A stretch of 64,000 bases of DNA from Berberis thunbergii (Eukaryota; Streptophyta; Magnoliopsida; Ranunculales; Berberidaceae). The translations under genes and the position numbers were made by a program. How positions within the stretch are numbered: the stretch's first letter is position 1; each line of letters starts with the position of its first letter. The stretch spans positions 620,001 to 684,000 of the forward strand of contig QNQO01000455.1 of NCBI GenBank assembly GCA_003290165.1. The letters are read 5' to 3'. Of the stretch, positions 1 to 10,482 are shown one piece after another. The notes beneath the pieces were generated by a model that had not been told where the DNA came from, did no database searches, and worked only from the letters and a program-made list of their open reading frames with translations.

Positions 1-350
1 CATTAAAACATGTCCAATTTTTTACAGGTCCAATTTTTTACAGGTCCAATTTTTTTATAGAGTCAATTTTTAGCCCAAAATTGAAAACTTTGAGAGAATG
101 GGGTGATTTAGTGCAACAGGGTGTATTGCAATGCATTTGTTGAACTAATAAAGTATTGACACCTACTTTTATTTAGTTATTTATATATATTTAATTAATC
201 GGTCGATTCGGTTATAAATCGGTCGGTTCAAAACCGCAAACCGATTTTGAACCGTTATAATCGGTTCGGTTCGGTTTAAATTATTTTCTCTCTACTCATA
301 TTTCGGTTCGACCGGTTAACCGAATTTAAATCGATTTTTGCCCACCCCTA
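1..350. mobile_element. hAT-like element, right end only
   Basis: The stretch is rich in CGGTT/AACCG motifs (about 195-335) and ends in GCCCACCCCTA at 340-350. That is the same terminal sequence as the complete hAT-like element at 1763-2724. The left end lies outside the window or has decayed. The sequence after 350 continues as a repeat-family member (351-761), so this element appears inserted into that repeat. No transposase is visible. Confidence 0.5.
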
Positions 351-761
351 GTTTCGAGGGTATATTAAATATGTGAAATAAATAATATGCAAGGAAATAA
401 ATGTATTAAACACATTAAATGAAACCAAAATACCTATAATTAGAAAATCAATGGGTAGTTAAAAAATATATATATATATATATATAAGTAAAAGAAGTAA
501 TAATTAGGATAATTAGGAGGTGGTTTCAAAAATCAATAAATAATTAGAATAAATGATAAGTACAAAAAAAACTCGAAATTTACAAAAAAAATCCCAAAAT
601 TTTTCGAAAAATGTAAAATTGAGTAGCTGGGTTTTTGTATATTTACGAAAAAACATTGAAATTTTTCGAAAAATTGCAAATTTTTATTTTGCCATTTTCT
701 TTATGTAATTTAAAAAAAAAAACTAAAATTTTGGCGAAATTTCGTGAAATCACAATCCTGG
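351..761. repeat. Dispersed repeat family R1, copy 0 (truncated)
   Basis: AT-rich non-coding sequence that recurs, diverged, at about 43640-44060, 48232-48640, 59813-60410 and 62571-63140. Shared landmarks are a run like ATTAAACACATTAAATGAA, a block like GGGTGGTTTCAAAAATCAAT, the phrase GTAGCTGGGTTTTG, and an end reading CGTGAAATCACAATCCTGG. The left end is replaced by the hAT end at 350. It contains an (AT)n run near 469-486. Confidence 0.55.
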
Positions 762-1062
762 TTTGGTAGTACTATTAGCTTATTTGTTTTGTGTTGTTTG
801 CACCATTTGAGCCCCATGTACTTAGAGCTCAATCGGTTCCTGTTAAGATATTTTTTTGTACTAGCAATTCTGCCCAGTTTTATTAAGTTCTTCTTGCATT
901 CTGGTTGTTGTTCATTAATATGCTTACATTAATGCTATTTCATTCGCAGTATTAAGTTTGTTATTTAAATTTGTTTGTATTTCCATGTTGCATAAAAGGG
1001 AAATTTATGGGTACTCTAGATTTCAAGTTGTTGATATATCTGCAATAAATTTTCTGGCTAAG

Positions 1063-1442
1063 TGTGGAGACCCTTGTGTGGGCGGATCTGAGGGGGAGGG
1101 TGAGGGTTGGAGCTCAGTAGGCCCAGGCCCAAAAGGGTTGGCAAGCTACAAATGGGAGAGATAGTCCCACAGGGGATGTGCTATATATGTACGAAGTTGG
1201 ATCCCATAGTAAGAGACCTGTGGAGCCATAGTAGGTGGGTGGAAGCAACAAAACCTTGAGGGAGAGGGTGAGGGTTGATGCCCAATAGCCAGCGGATCCC
1301 AAAGTGGACAATATCTGGATAAGTAGGGCCAGAGAGGGGCCCAGTGTCCACTGTGCATACTCTGAAAAAGGCATTTTAAAATCGTGCAAGCCGATTGGAC
1401 CCAAAACGGATAATATCTTACTGTGCAGATCGGGTCGTTACA
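1063..1442. mobile_element. Solo LTR 1 (380 bp)
   Basis: The element starts TGTGGAGACC and ends GGGTCGTTACA (TG...CA). It is flanked by the 5-bp duplication CTAAG at 1058-1062 and 1443-1447. Copy B near 9885-9900 shows the uninterrupted target. No internal region or second LTR is present, so it most likely arose by LTR-LTR recombination. A G-rich motif (GAGGGTGAGGGTTG) occurs twice inside it. Open frames here are incidental. Confidence 0.8.
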
Positions 1443-1762
1443 CTAAGGTTTATAAACAGGTTCCAAAGGTCCATGTTGAAGAGGAAGATAATTCCCTTGC
1501 AAATCAAAATTATCCGTTTTCTTAGACTGGAATGTGGTAATATACGTGTGATGTAGATCTCTTGTTAAATTAAGACTAGCCATGCTAATATAAGAGAGAT
1601 ATTAACAGGATCTGTTAGGATAAAAAATGAGAAAATGACATCATATCCTTTAGGAGGAGGGAATAGTAATCTTGGCTCAATGATTAACCACAACAACATT
1701 GACACACACTTTAGCTTGAGGTCTTCATAGTCACCTATCAGCTTCTTATCATACTTAAAAGG

Positions 1763-2724
1763 TAGGGGTGGGCAAACGGGTTGAGGAACCGCGGATCCAA
1801 ACCGAACCGGACCGTTTTACTCCAAACTGTTCAGTTTTTATTTTTAAAATTATGAAATGATTTGGTTCAGGTTCCTAAATTTTTGTTTAAAACGATTCGA
1901 TTCGATTCGATCCGATAATTAAACAGTTAGATAATAAATTTAAAACTAGAACCAATATCACAGTAATGTTGACATGTCCGAGTGGTTAAAGAGACAAACT
2001 TAAAATATGTTGGGCTATGCTCGCGCAAGTTCAAACCTAGTCGGATGTTTTCATTTTTTACTTTTTTTTCTTCATTTTACAGAAGCCATGCATTTTGGTT
2101 TTTTGCATCTTCTATTGAAACTGAAATACACCCTCACAAGTAATAGATTAGCCGCAGGACTAAGAGGGTTACGATTATGCCCAAAGACATCCAACTTGCT
2201 CGTCGAATCTGGGGTGAACGTGTTTGATTGCTTGTAAAATGGGCAATGCATTGTTAAGATGTTATTAAGTTTGATTTCACTTTAAAAATTATATGAAACT
2301 TTGTCCTATTGAGATAGATAGATATCTATTAATGAATTGTTGTTTGTCGAATTTTACATTTTCTATCTTTCACATGTTGTGTGAGATGAATGGGTTGTTG
2401 TTTATCAAATTTGACACTTCACTACTTGTGCAGTTGTGCTTGGGTGGCCTAATATTGAAACCTTTCACATCTAGTGGGGGAATAGAAATGGTTTTTAGTT
2501 TATCACCAACTCTTACTCACAATGGGATGCATCTTCAAGATTGCAGAATATTACACAGGAACCGTTTGGAATCATTTGGAACCAAACCGTTGTAAACGGT
2601 TCGAGTTAGGTTCGGTTCCAACGTTCAAAATGGAGGAACCGATCCGAATCGGAACCGTTAAAATTTAAACGGTTCGAGTTAGGTTCCTCAAATTTGGAAC
2701 CGATCCGAACCATGCCCACCCCTA
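1763..2724. mobile_element. Non-autonomous hAT-like element (962 bp)
   Basis: The termini TAGGGGTGGGCA and TGCCCACCCCTA are inverted repeats. An 8-bp duplication TTAAAAGG flanks the element (1755-1762 and 2725-2732), the size expected for hAT transposons. Copy B (about 10221-10235) carries the unoccupied sequence. The subterminal regions contain many AACCG/CGGTT motifs on both sides. No transposase coding is seen. The interior carries a tRNA-Ser-like sequence at 1968-2047. Confidence 0.85.
1968..2047 (+). pseudogene. tRNA-Ser-like pseudogene inside the hAT element
   Basis: The D-arm region reads TGTCCGAGTGGTTAAAGAGA, close to the A box of plant serine tRNAs. It is followed by an anticodon-like stem-loop, a long variable arm (GGGCTATGCTCGC) and a B-box-like GTTCAAACC, then T runs. 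The acceptor ends do not pair well, the anticodon stem has mismatches, and the anticodon position is altered. It is therefore called a relic, not a working tRNA gene. It could instead be the head of a tRNA-derived SINE. Confidence 0.6.
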
Positions 2725-2927
2725 TTAAAAGGAGATTTACCTACACCACATGAATTTTTTTTCCTTGATAGGTAATATTCAGAATCGTGCTCTGCAGAAA
2801 ACTGAAGCCTGAAACTAGACAATAGACTACTATTGCGTCTATGCTAGTATCTAAATGAATTTTGGCATAGTCCAGCACCTGACGTTAATCCTCATTCCGT
2901 TTAATGATGCATCTTAGATGTATTTTG

Positions 2928-3194
2928 TGATAGGTTTTATCTTTTTGTTAGAGACTCAGTCTTTAGTCTTTAGTCAATAATCCCTATTGTTTAGGGTAGT
3001 GCAGTAGTGTTTTGAATTTTTCATAGCATGATTACCACGTATTTAGTGGGCTGTTATCTTTTCTGTTTCAAGTCATGTAAAGCTATTATATATAGCTAAG
3101 TTTACTGCTTAATAAGTTGTGAAAGTCATTCCCAGATTATTGTGTCTTTGAAGATCTTGCTACTGTATTCTTGATTAGCTAAAGGTTCATAACA
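2928..3194 (+). repeat. Copia-1 5' LTR
   Basis: 267 bp, TG...CA ends, near-identical to 7280-7546. The TATA-like motif is at about 3089-3098. The primer-binding site follows after 3 bp. Confidence 0.93.
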
Positions 3195-3269
3195 ATCTAG
3201 TATCAGAGCTCCCACTGGGCCTGAGAAAAAAAGCCGCAACCTTTTTAGTGACTTCCAAAACAGAGAGAG

Positions 3270-6200
3270 ATGTCGGACGAAGTGAAATACGCACAGCCTG
3301 CAATCCCACAATTCGATGGTCATTATGATCATTGGAGTATGCCGATGGAGAATTTCTTAAGATCCAAAGAATATTGGGATCTTGTGGAGACAGGGTGTGT
3401 GCGACCAACAACAAGAGTGTTGACAGAAGCGCAGCAGACGAGCTATGGCGCATTGAAGCTGAAGGATTTTAGGGTAAAAAATTATCTATTTCAAGCAATA
3501 GATTGGCCAATCATGGAAACCATCTTGAAGAAGGACACTGCGAAGGACATTTGGGATGCTATGAAGAGGAAGTACGAGGGGAACACAAGAGTGAAGAGGT
3601 CGACTCTTCAAGGCCTCCACAGAGACTTTGAAACCCTAGAGATGAAATTAGGTGAAACTGTTACAGTTTACTTTTCTAGGGTTATGGCAGTGGCAAATAA
3701 GATGCGGGTTTATGGAGAAACGATGACTGATGTGACTGTGGTTGAAAAGATCTTGAGATCTTTGACAGAAAAGTTCAATTATGTTGTTTGTGCTATTGAA
3801 GAGTCAAAAAATATTGATGCGATGTCTATAGATCAATTGCAGAGTTCACTGATAATTCATGAGCATAAATTCAACAGACACAGCAATGAAAAGCAAGCTC
3901 TTAAAGTCACATATGAAGAGAAAGCTGGTGGTAGAAGACAGGGAAGAGTTGCTTTCAGAGGAAGAGAGAGAGGAAGAGGATATCAACCATTCAATAAAGC
4001 AGTCGTGGAATGCTACAAATGCCATAAACTTGGACACTTTCAATATGAGTGTCCAACTTGGGGCAAACATGCAAACTATGTTGAATTGGATGAAACTGAA
4101 GAGATGCTGCTAATGGCATATGTGGGGATGAATGGAGTCAACAGAGAAGAAATTTGGTTCTTGGATTCAGGCTGCAGTAACCACATGTGTGGTGATCGAG
4201 AAATGTTTTGCAAGCTCGATGATGAATTCAGGCAGAATGTCAAACTGGGGAACAACACCAAAATGAGCATTGTGGGAAAAGGAAATGTGAAGTTGTGTGT
4301 GAATGGCTGCAATCTAATTGTGACCTAAAGTTTTCTATGTACCAGAGCTAAGAAACAACCTCCATAGCATAGGGCAGCTACAGGAGAAAGGTCTTGCAAT
4401 CCTAATTCAATCAGGGAAATGCAAGATCTATCATCCATCAAGAGGGCTCATCATCCAGTCCAACATGAGTGCAAATCGGATATTCGTCCTTTTAGCCGGA
4501 ACCGAGTCAGCTGAGTCTTCATCACTGAAAGAAGTTTGTTTCCTCACAGCAGCAGATATTGCACACCTCTGGCACCATCGCTTTGGCCACCTCAGTCACC
4601 AATGCCTAAAGACCTTGCAGGCAAAGCAAATGGTGAGAAGACTGCCTCAAATTTCTTATTCAAGCATTGTGTGCACTGATTGTCTGAAGGAAAAGCAACA
4701 CAGAGACCCTATTCCTAAAAGAAGTACTTGGAGAGCATCGCATAAATTGGAGCTTATTCATGCTGACTTGTGTGGGCCGATTAATCCAATCTCAAACAGC
4801 CACAAAAGATACTTGATATGCTTTATTGATGATTTCAGTAGAAAAAGTTGGGTGGATTTCTTATCTGATAAGTCAGAGGCATTCAATTCATTCAAGTGCT
4901 TTAAGAGTCGGGTTGAAAAGGAAGCAGGGTCAGTGATCAAGTGCTTACGCACAGACCGTGGATAAGAATTCACTTCCAGTGAGTTTAATGATTTCTGCAA
5001 GAGGAATGGAATAAGAAGACAACTCACCGCCGCATACACACTGCAACAAAATGGTGTAGCAGAGAGGAAGAATCGAACGGTCTTAAACATGGTAAGAAGC
5101 ATGCTCTCTGAGAAGAAGATACCGAAGATCTTTTGGCCCGAAGCTGTAAATTGAACGATTTATGTTTTAAACAGATGTCCCACCTTATCTATGAAGAACG
5201 TAACTCCTGAAGAAGCTTGGAGTGGTGTCAAGCCTTCGGTGGATCATTTCAGAATTTTCGGATGTGTATCTCATGTTCATGTACCAGATGCTCAAAGGAC
5301 CAAGTTAGACGACAAAAGCTTCAGCTGTGTGTTATTTGGTGTGAGCGAAGAATCAAAAGGATACAGGTTATATGATCCAGCATCAAAGAAAATAGTGATA
5401 AGTAGATATGTGGTTTTTGAGGAGAACAAGGAGTGGGATTGGGACAAAAACTATGCAAAATAGATTTTACTTGATCTGAAATGGGGTGATGAAGAAGATG
5501 ATGAGAATGAAAGTGAGTCTGAAAGTGTATCCATTGGAAGTAGTAAGGATGGTACTACAGCAAGTAATGAGGGTGATGGCATCGAATGCTCCTTAAACAC
5601 AAGGGAAGACAGAAACAGAGTGGCTCCTTCATGGATGAGGGATTACGTGAGCGGTGAAGGATTGTCAGAAGATGATATTGATGCAAACATGGCTCTGTTT
5701 TCTAGTGCCGATCCGAGTCATTTTGAGGAAGCTATGGGGTGTGAAAAGTGGTAGAAAGCTATGGATGCAGAGATGAGTTCAATTGAGAAAAATGGCACGT
5801 GGTTCCTCACAGAGCTACCTAAAGGAGCGAAGAAAATTGGTGTTAAATGGGTCTACAAGACGAAGTTGAACGAGCTTGAGCTATTGACAAACATAAAGCT
5901 CGGTTAGTCGCAAAGGGGTATACACAGGAATATGGGGTTGATTACTCGGAAGGTGTTTGCGCCTGTAGCACGAATGGATTCAGTGAGAATGATACTTGCA
6001 CTTGCATCACAAAGGAGTTGGAGTGTGTTTCAGTTGGATGTCAAGTCGGCGTTCCTTCATGGAGATTGTCAGAAGATGTGTATGTCGAGCAACCAGAAGG
6101 GTATGTCAAGAAGGAAGAAGCTCACAAAGTTTACAAGCTGAGAAAAGTTTTGTATGGGCTGAAACAAGCCCCTCGGGCTTGGTTTAGCAGGATTGAGGCA

Positions 6201-7249
6201 TATTTTCCCAGAGAATGCTTCGAAAGGTGTCCAAGTGAGCAAACACTTTTTGTAAAGACAAACAATCGAGGTAAAATCTTAATTGTTAGTATTTATGTTG
6301 ATGACTTGATATATACTGGAAATGATGAGGAGATGTTTAGAGAATTTATGGGTTCAATGATGAGGGAATTTGATATGTCTGATTTAGGAAAAATGAGGTA
6401 TTTTCTGGGGATTGAAGTACTGCAGTTAGATAATGGGATTTTTGTGAGCCAAAAGAAGTATGCTACTGATGTGTTGAAAAGGTTTGGAATGGAAGACGGC
6501 AATGCAGTGCAGAATCCTATAATTCCAGGGTTCAAGATTTTTAGAAATGACAATGGAGTAGAAGTAGATGGTACTTTCTATAAGCAAGTTGTTGGGAGTC
6601 TACTGTATTTAACCGCAACCAGACCAGATTTGCAGTTTGCAGTTAGCCTGATTAGTCGTTACATGTCAAAGCCCACAGAACTACATCTCATGGCAGCTAA
6701 AAGGGTGTTGTGGTATCTCAAGGTACTGTGAGTTTTGGCATATTCTACAGCAAGGGAGGGAATAGAGAGCTAACTGCATTCACAGACAATGACTATGCAG
6801 GCTTTTTGGAAGATTGGAAGTCCACTTTTGGGTACGTGTTTATGCTAAGCTCTGGTGCAGTGTCTTGGTCATCAAGAAAACAACCAATTGTTACTCTCTT
6901 GACAACCGAAGATGAATTTGTAGCTGATGTAGCCTGTGCTTGCCATGCTGTGTGGATGAAGAGGGTCTTGAAGAATATCAATTATGAAGGAGGAGAGTGT
7001 ACTTCGGTGTTTTGTGATAATAGTTCTACAATCAAGTTGTCTAAGAATCCAGTGATGCACGGCTGGAGCAAGCACCTTGACGTGCATTTTCATTTTCTGA
7101 GGGACTTAGCAAATGAAGGAGTTGTGAAGCTAATTCATTGTGGATCACAGGACCGGGTAGCTGATGTGATGACTAAACCTCTTATGCTTGACTTGTTTCA
7201 GAAGCTTCGAGGATTGATGGGTGTTTGTGATGCTCCGGTTATAAACTAA
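3270..7249 (+). pseudogene. Copia-1 gag-pol polyprotein, broken
   Basis: Domains in Ty1/copia order: capsid (from the ATG at 3270), zinc knuckle CX2CX4HX4C (4011-4052), protease with LDSG (about 4158-4175), pre-integrase and integrase (4465-5463), reverse transcriptase with an intact YVDD at about 6294-6305, and RNase H (about 6730-7249). The frame is broken by a shift before 4328, by TAA at 4963-4965, by a stop at 5461-5463, and by several shifts and stops between 5750 and 6730. The element cannot make a full polyprotein from this copy. The first open stretch (352 aa) covers gag and protease. Confidence 0.92.
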
Positions 7250-7279
7250 GTGCTTGTGGCACTAGTTTAAGGGAGGGAA

Positions 7280-7546
7280 TGATAGGTTTTATCTTTCTGT
7301 TAGAGACTCAATCGTTAGTCTTTAGTCAATAATCCCTATTGTTTAGGGTAGTGCAGTAGTGTTTTGAATTTTTCCTAGCATGATTACCACGTATTTAGTA
7401 GGCTGTTATCTTTTATGTTTCAAGTCATGTAAAACTATTATATATAGCTAAGTTTACTGCTTAATAGGTTGTGAAAGTCATTCCCAGATTATTGTGTCTT
7501 TGAAGATCTTGCTACTGTATTCTTGATTAGATAAAGGTTCATAACA
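7280..7546 (+). repeat. Copia-1 3' LTR
   Basis: 267 bp, preceded by the purine tract GGGAGGGAA and followed by the TSD TTTTG. Confidence 0.93.
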
Positions 7547-7986
7547 TTTTGAGTTGTTATCAAGAAACATAATGTCATGCCTCCATTTTAGCGCTACAAT
7601 GGAATCTGTAAGCATTTCATGACCATACTTATCCACCATTTTTCGACATCATTGTTTTCCAGACTTCCCTTCATTGATCTCCTGATCAACTTTTTTTTTT
7701 TTTTTTGTTAAAAACCTCCTGAACAACCTTATAATTTATCAATGTCACCATTCACCTCAAATTGGTCGATTTTGTTGCCCACCTTCCTCCAACTCCTGGT
7801 ACACTTTTCATTCAACCCGACATTATTATTCCAGTTGGTAATTTCTGTGCAACAAAAAAGTCGGACCATAGCCTCTTCTCGAAAAATTATAATAAACGGG
7901 TCTATTGTTAAGTATGAAATTTATTCTTGATGATACAGTTACAGCTCCAATATAACATTTTCATTTTGAAAGTTTGACTCTCCAAC

Positions 7987-8294
7987 TGTTAGAGAATAGA
8001 AGTCTACCTATGTTACAACATAGGTATTAGGAAAATACATCCTATTGTTAGGAAAATATCTTCCAATATTAGGAAATACATCCTATTGTTAGGAACATAT
8101 ATTTTAGCATATTGTGTTGCAAGTTTTATGGGGTTTGAAGTTTATGGGGTTAGGAAACTTTCCGATGGCTTGTGATTTGTTTCCTTGGGTTGGGAGGTTT
8201 CCTAGTATATGGTGGTTTCCTATTGTATTTTGACTACAATATTTATATTGCTGATGAATGGATGAAAGGGGACAATTTGGCCTTAAACTTTACA
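7987..8294. mobile_element. Solo LTR 2 (308 bp)
   Basis: Starts TGTTAGAGAATAG and ends AACTTTACA, flanked by the duplication CCAAC (7982-7986 and 8295-8299). Copy B at about 16075-16090 reads straight through the site. The internal sequence has repeated TTAGGAAAATAC-like motifs (8030-8100). No second LTR is seen. Confidence 0.8.
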
Positions 8295-8440
8295 CCAACT
8301 CTTTTTAAATCTGTAGATACGGAAGCCATTGCCAGTTGTGAAAACAATTCACAAATATGCCTTGTTTTTTCATTCCCACAATAAGTTCATTTATCGCTCC
8401 TACAAGAAAATGCATTTTTTTTTCCTGTGGACAAGAAAAT

Positions 8441-9026
8441 ATGGCATGCTTACGGGTCATTTTTAAATGTCAATAGCTTCCACATAGCAACCCCAGATAT
8501 ATTTTCCATAACAATTACACAATGCAACTCAACATAACACAGCTTGAGTACGAGGTTATGACTCTTAAACTAGTATAGATATGAATACATACGTAACATA
8601 TCTAAGCACAAAATAACACTGACTTTCTTTTGTCCTCTTTCTTGATTTAGAAATTCTCTTGGCTCAAAACAAAAACCAATTAAACAAATGAACAAATCAA
8701 TACTTGATTATTCAACACTTATATTAACTACATTTCCATGACTTGCAATTTTTAATACCTTTTGTTTTCTTTGTATATGCTGTGAATGCAGAAGCACCCA
8801 AGATCCACTTATTCCCAATATTCTCTAAAAACTTGAATACATTTTGTATGAAAAGAATCTAATAGCATATACCTAGCCCATCCAACAGTCGAAAACTTTC
8901 AATCAAAAACTCGAAAACAGCCACAAAATCATCTGACATGTATGTGGCCATTTTAATTAGTAATAAAAGAAGTAACAAGGTTGAAAACACAATATAAAAT
9001 GGCATAATTTGCTTCTATAAATACAT
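8441..9026. other. Intergenic, nothing recognised
   Basis: AT-rich sequence upstream of the nicotianamine synthase fragment. No long open frame, no clear repeat termini and no RNA gene were seen. Degraded 5' coding of the synthase may extend back to about 9000, but it is not readable in frame. Confidence 0.5.
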
Positions 9027-9505
9027 GGGGTAGTGCAACCTAAGAAGGTGGCTTTCGTGGGGTCTGGTCCTATGCCTCTCACGTCATTTGTCTTGGCCAC
9101 CCATCACTTTAAATCAACACAGTTCGTGAACTTTGATATTGATGAATCCGCAAATAATGTGGCAAGCATCATTGTTGCTACTGATTTGGAGCTGGCCAAA
9201 AGAGGATGAAATTTGAAACTTGTGATATACTGGAAGTGAAAGAGAAGTTGGGAGAATTCAATTGTATTTTTCTTGCTGCATTGGTTGGGTTGAACAAAGA
9301 GGAGAAGGTGAAGATCCTTGGTCATTTGAGGAAGTATATGAGGGCTGGAGGTATCTTGCTTGTGAGAAGTGCAAATCGGGCTAGAGCATTCTTGTACCCT
9401 GTGATTGACGAGGACGACTTGGTTGGATTTGAGATCCTTTCAATCTTTCATCCTACTAATGAGGTGATTAACTCTGTTGTACTCGTTCGAAAGCCTGATT
9501 TCTAG
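9027..9505 (+). pseudogene. NAS: Nicotianamine synthase, C-terminal fragment with frameshift
   Basis: Nicotianamine synthase joins three S-adenosylmethionine molecules into nicotianamine, a plant metal chelator. The readable part begins with the characteristic AFVGSGPMPLTSFVLA stretch at 9051 and continues in frame to 9206. Two extra bases near 9199-9206 then shift the frame. The rest (9206-9505) keeps FLAALVGLNKEEKVK, LLVRSANRARAFLYP and a C-terminus ending KPDF. Family members are about 320 residues and usually intronless, so roughly the first 115 residues are missing. This is a decayed gene copy. The following 90 bp may be its 3' UTR, shared with the start of copy B. Confidence 0.88.
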
Positions 9506-10273
9506 ATGGTGGAGAGAGCACCAAAGTAGTAATCAAAGGAGCTATTGTTTCTTGAGGCGCTCTTCCAGTTTGGAGGATATTGCCGGTGTCTGCTTTGGTA
9601 GTACTATTAGCTTGTTTGTGTTTGTGTTGTTTGCACCATTTGAGCTCCCATGTATTTAGAGCTCGATCAGTTCCTGTTAAGATTTTTGTTTGTACTAGCT
9701 GTTCTGCCCAGTGTTATTAAGTTTTTCTTGGATTCTGATTGTTGTTCATTAATACGCTTATATTAATGCTATTTCATTTGCAGTGTTAAATTTGTTGTTT
9801 AAATTTGTTTACATTTTCCCTGTTACATAAAAGGGAAATTTATGGGTACTCTAAGGTTCAAGTTGTTGATATATCTGCAATAAATTTTCTCGCAAAGGTT
9901 TATAAACAGGTTCCAAAATATCTATGAATAACAGGTCCATGTCGAAGAGGAAGATAATTCCCTTGCAAAACAAAGTTATCCTTTTTCTTAGACAGGAATG
10001 TGGTAATATATGTGTGATGTAGACTCTCTTGTTGAATTAAGACTAGCCACGCTAATAAAAGAAAAATATTAACGGGATCTGTTCGGATAAAAAAATGAGG
10101 AAATGACATCATATCCTCTAGGAGGAGGGAATATTAATCTTGGCTCAATGATTAACCGCAACAATGCTGACACAGTTTAGCTTGAGGTCTTCATAGTCAC
10201 CTAACAGTTTCTTAGCATACTTAAAAGGTGATTTACCTGCACGTACCACAGGATTTTTCTTTTCCTTGATAGG

Positions 10274-10482
10274 TGTTAGAATCTGAGACAGACTATGATA
10301 TGAGAAAGTTCTGTATATTACACATTGAAGAATTGTACAATGTACATTGTTTATATAGACATTCTAATGTCTGATTAGCTAGCAAAACAAACTAACAGAC
10401 ACACTAACAGACAACTTAACAAACTAACTAACTAATGTACACTTCTTGATTCCTTCTTGATTCCTCTGTTTATTGCTTAACA
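10274..10482 (-). repeat. Copia-2 3' LTR
   Basis: 209 bp. On the minus strand it carries a TATATAAAC promoter-like motif (about 10350-10360). Confidence 0.93.

Larger units (their letters stand above)
2928..7546 (+). mobile_element. Copia-1, complete Ty1/copia LTR retrotransposon (4.6 kb)
   Basis: Two 267-bp LTRs (2928-3194 and 7280-7546) start TGATAGG and end TTCATAACA. The 5-bp duplication TTTTG lies at 2923-2927 and 7547-7551. The empty site is visible in copy B at about 15715-15735. The primer-binding site TAGTATCAGAGC (3198-3209) resembles the initiator-Met tRNA complement. The polypurine tract is GGGAGGGAA (7271-7279). I count about nine differences between the LTRs, so it is older than Copia-2 and Copia-4. 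Each LTR holds a TATATATAG promoter-like motif. Confidence 0.95.
762..8440 (+). repeat. Segmental duplication, copy A (interrupted)
   Basis: Non-coding sequence matching copy B (9594-16230) in the same orientation. Matching pieces are 762-1057, 1443-1762, 2725-2927, 7547-7986 and 8295-8440. The gaps are later insertions: a solo LTR, a hAT element, Copia-1 and a second solo LTR. All are absent from copy B, where the joined target sequence can be read. The first part corresponds to the sequence downstream of the nicotianamine synthase fragment in copy B. The last part (about 7740-7930) may be an old exon remnant, but I do not recognise it. Confidence 0.8.

Noticed and set aside
1968..2047. Functional tRNA gene
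   Set aside because: Acceptor stem ends do not pair, the anticodon stem has mismatches, and it sits inside a transposon.
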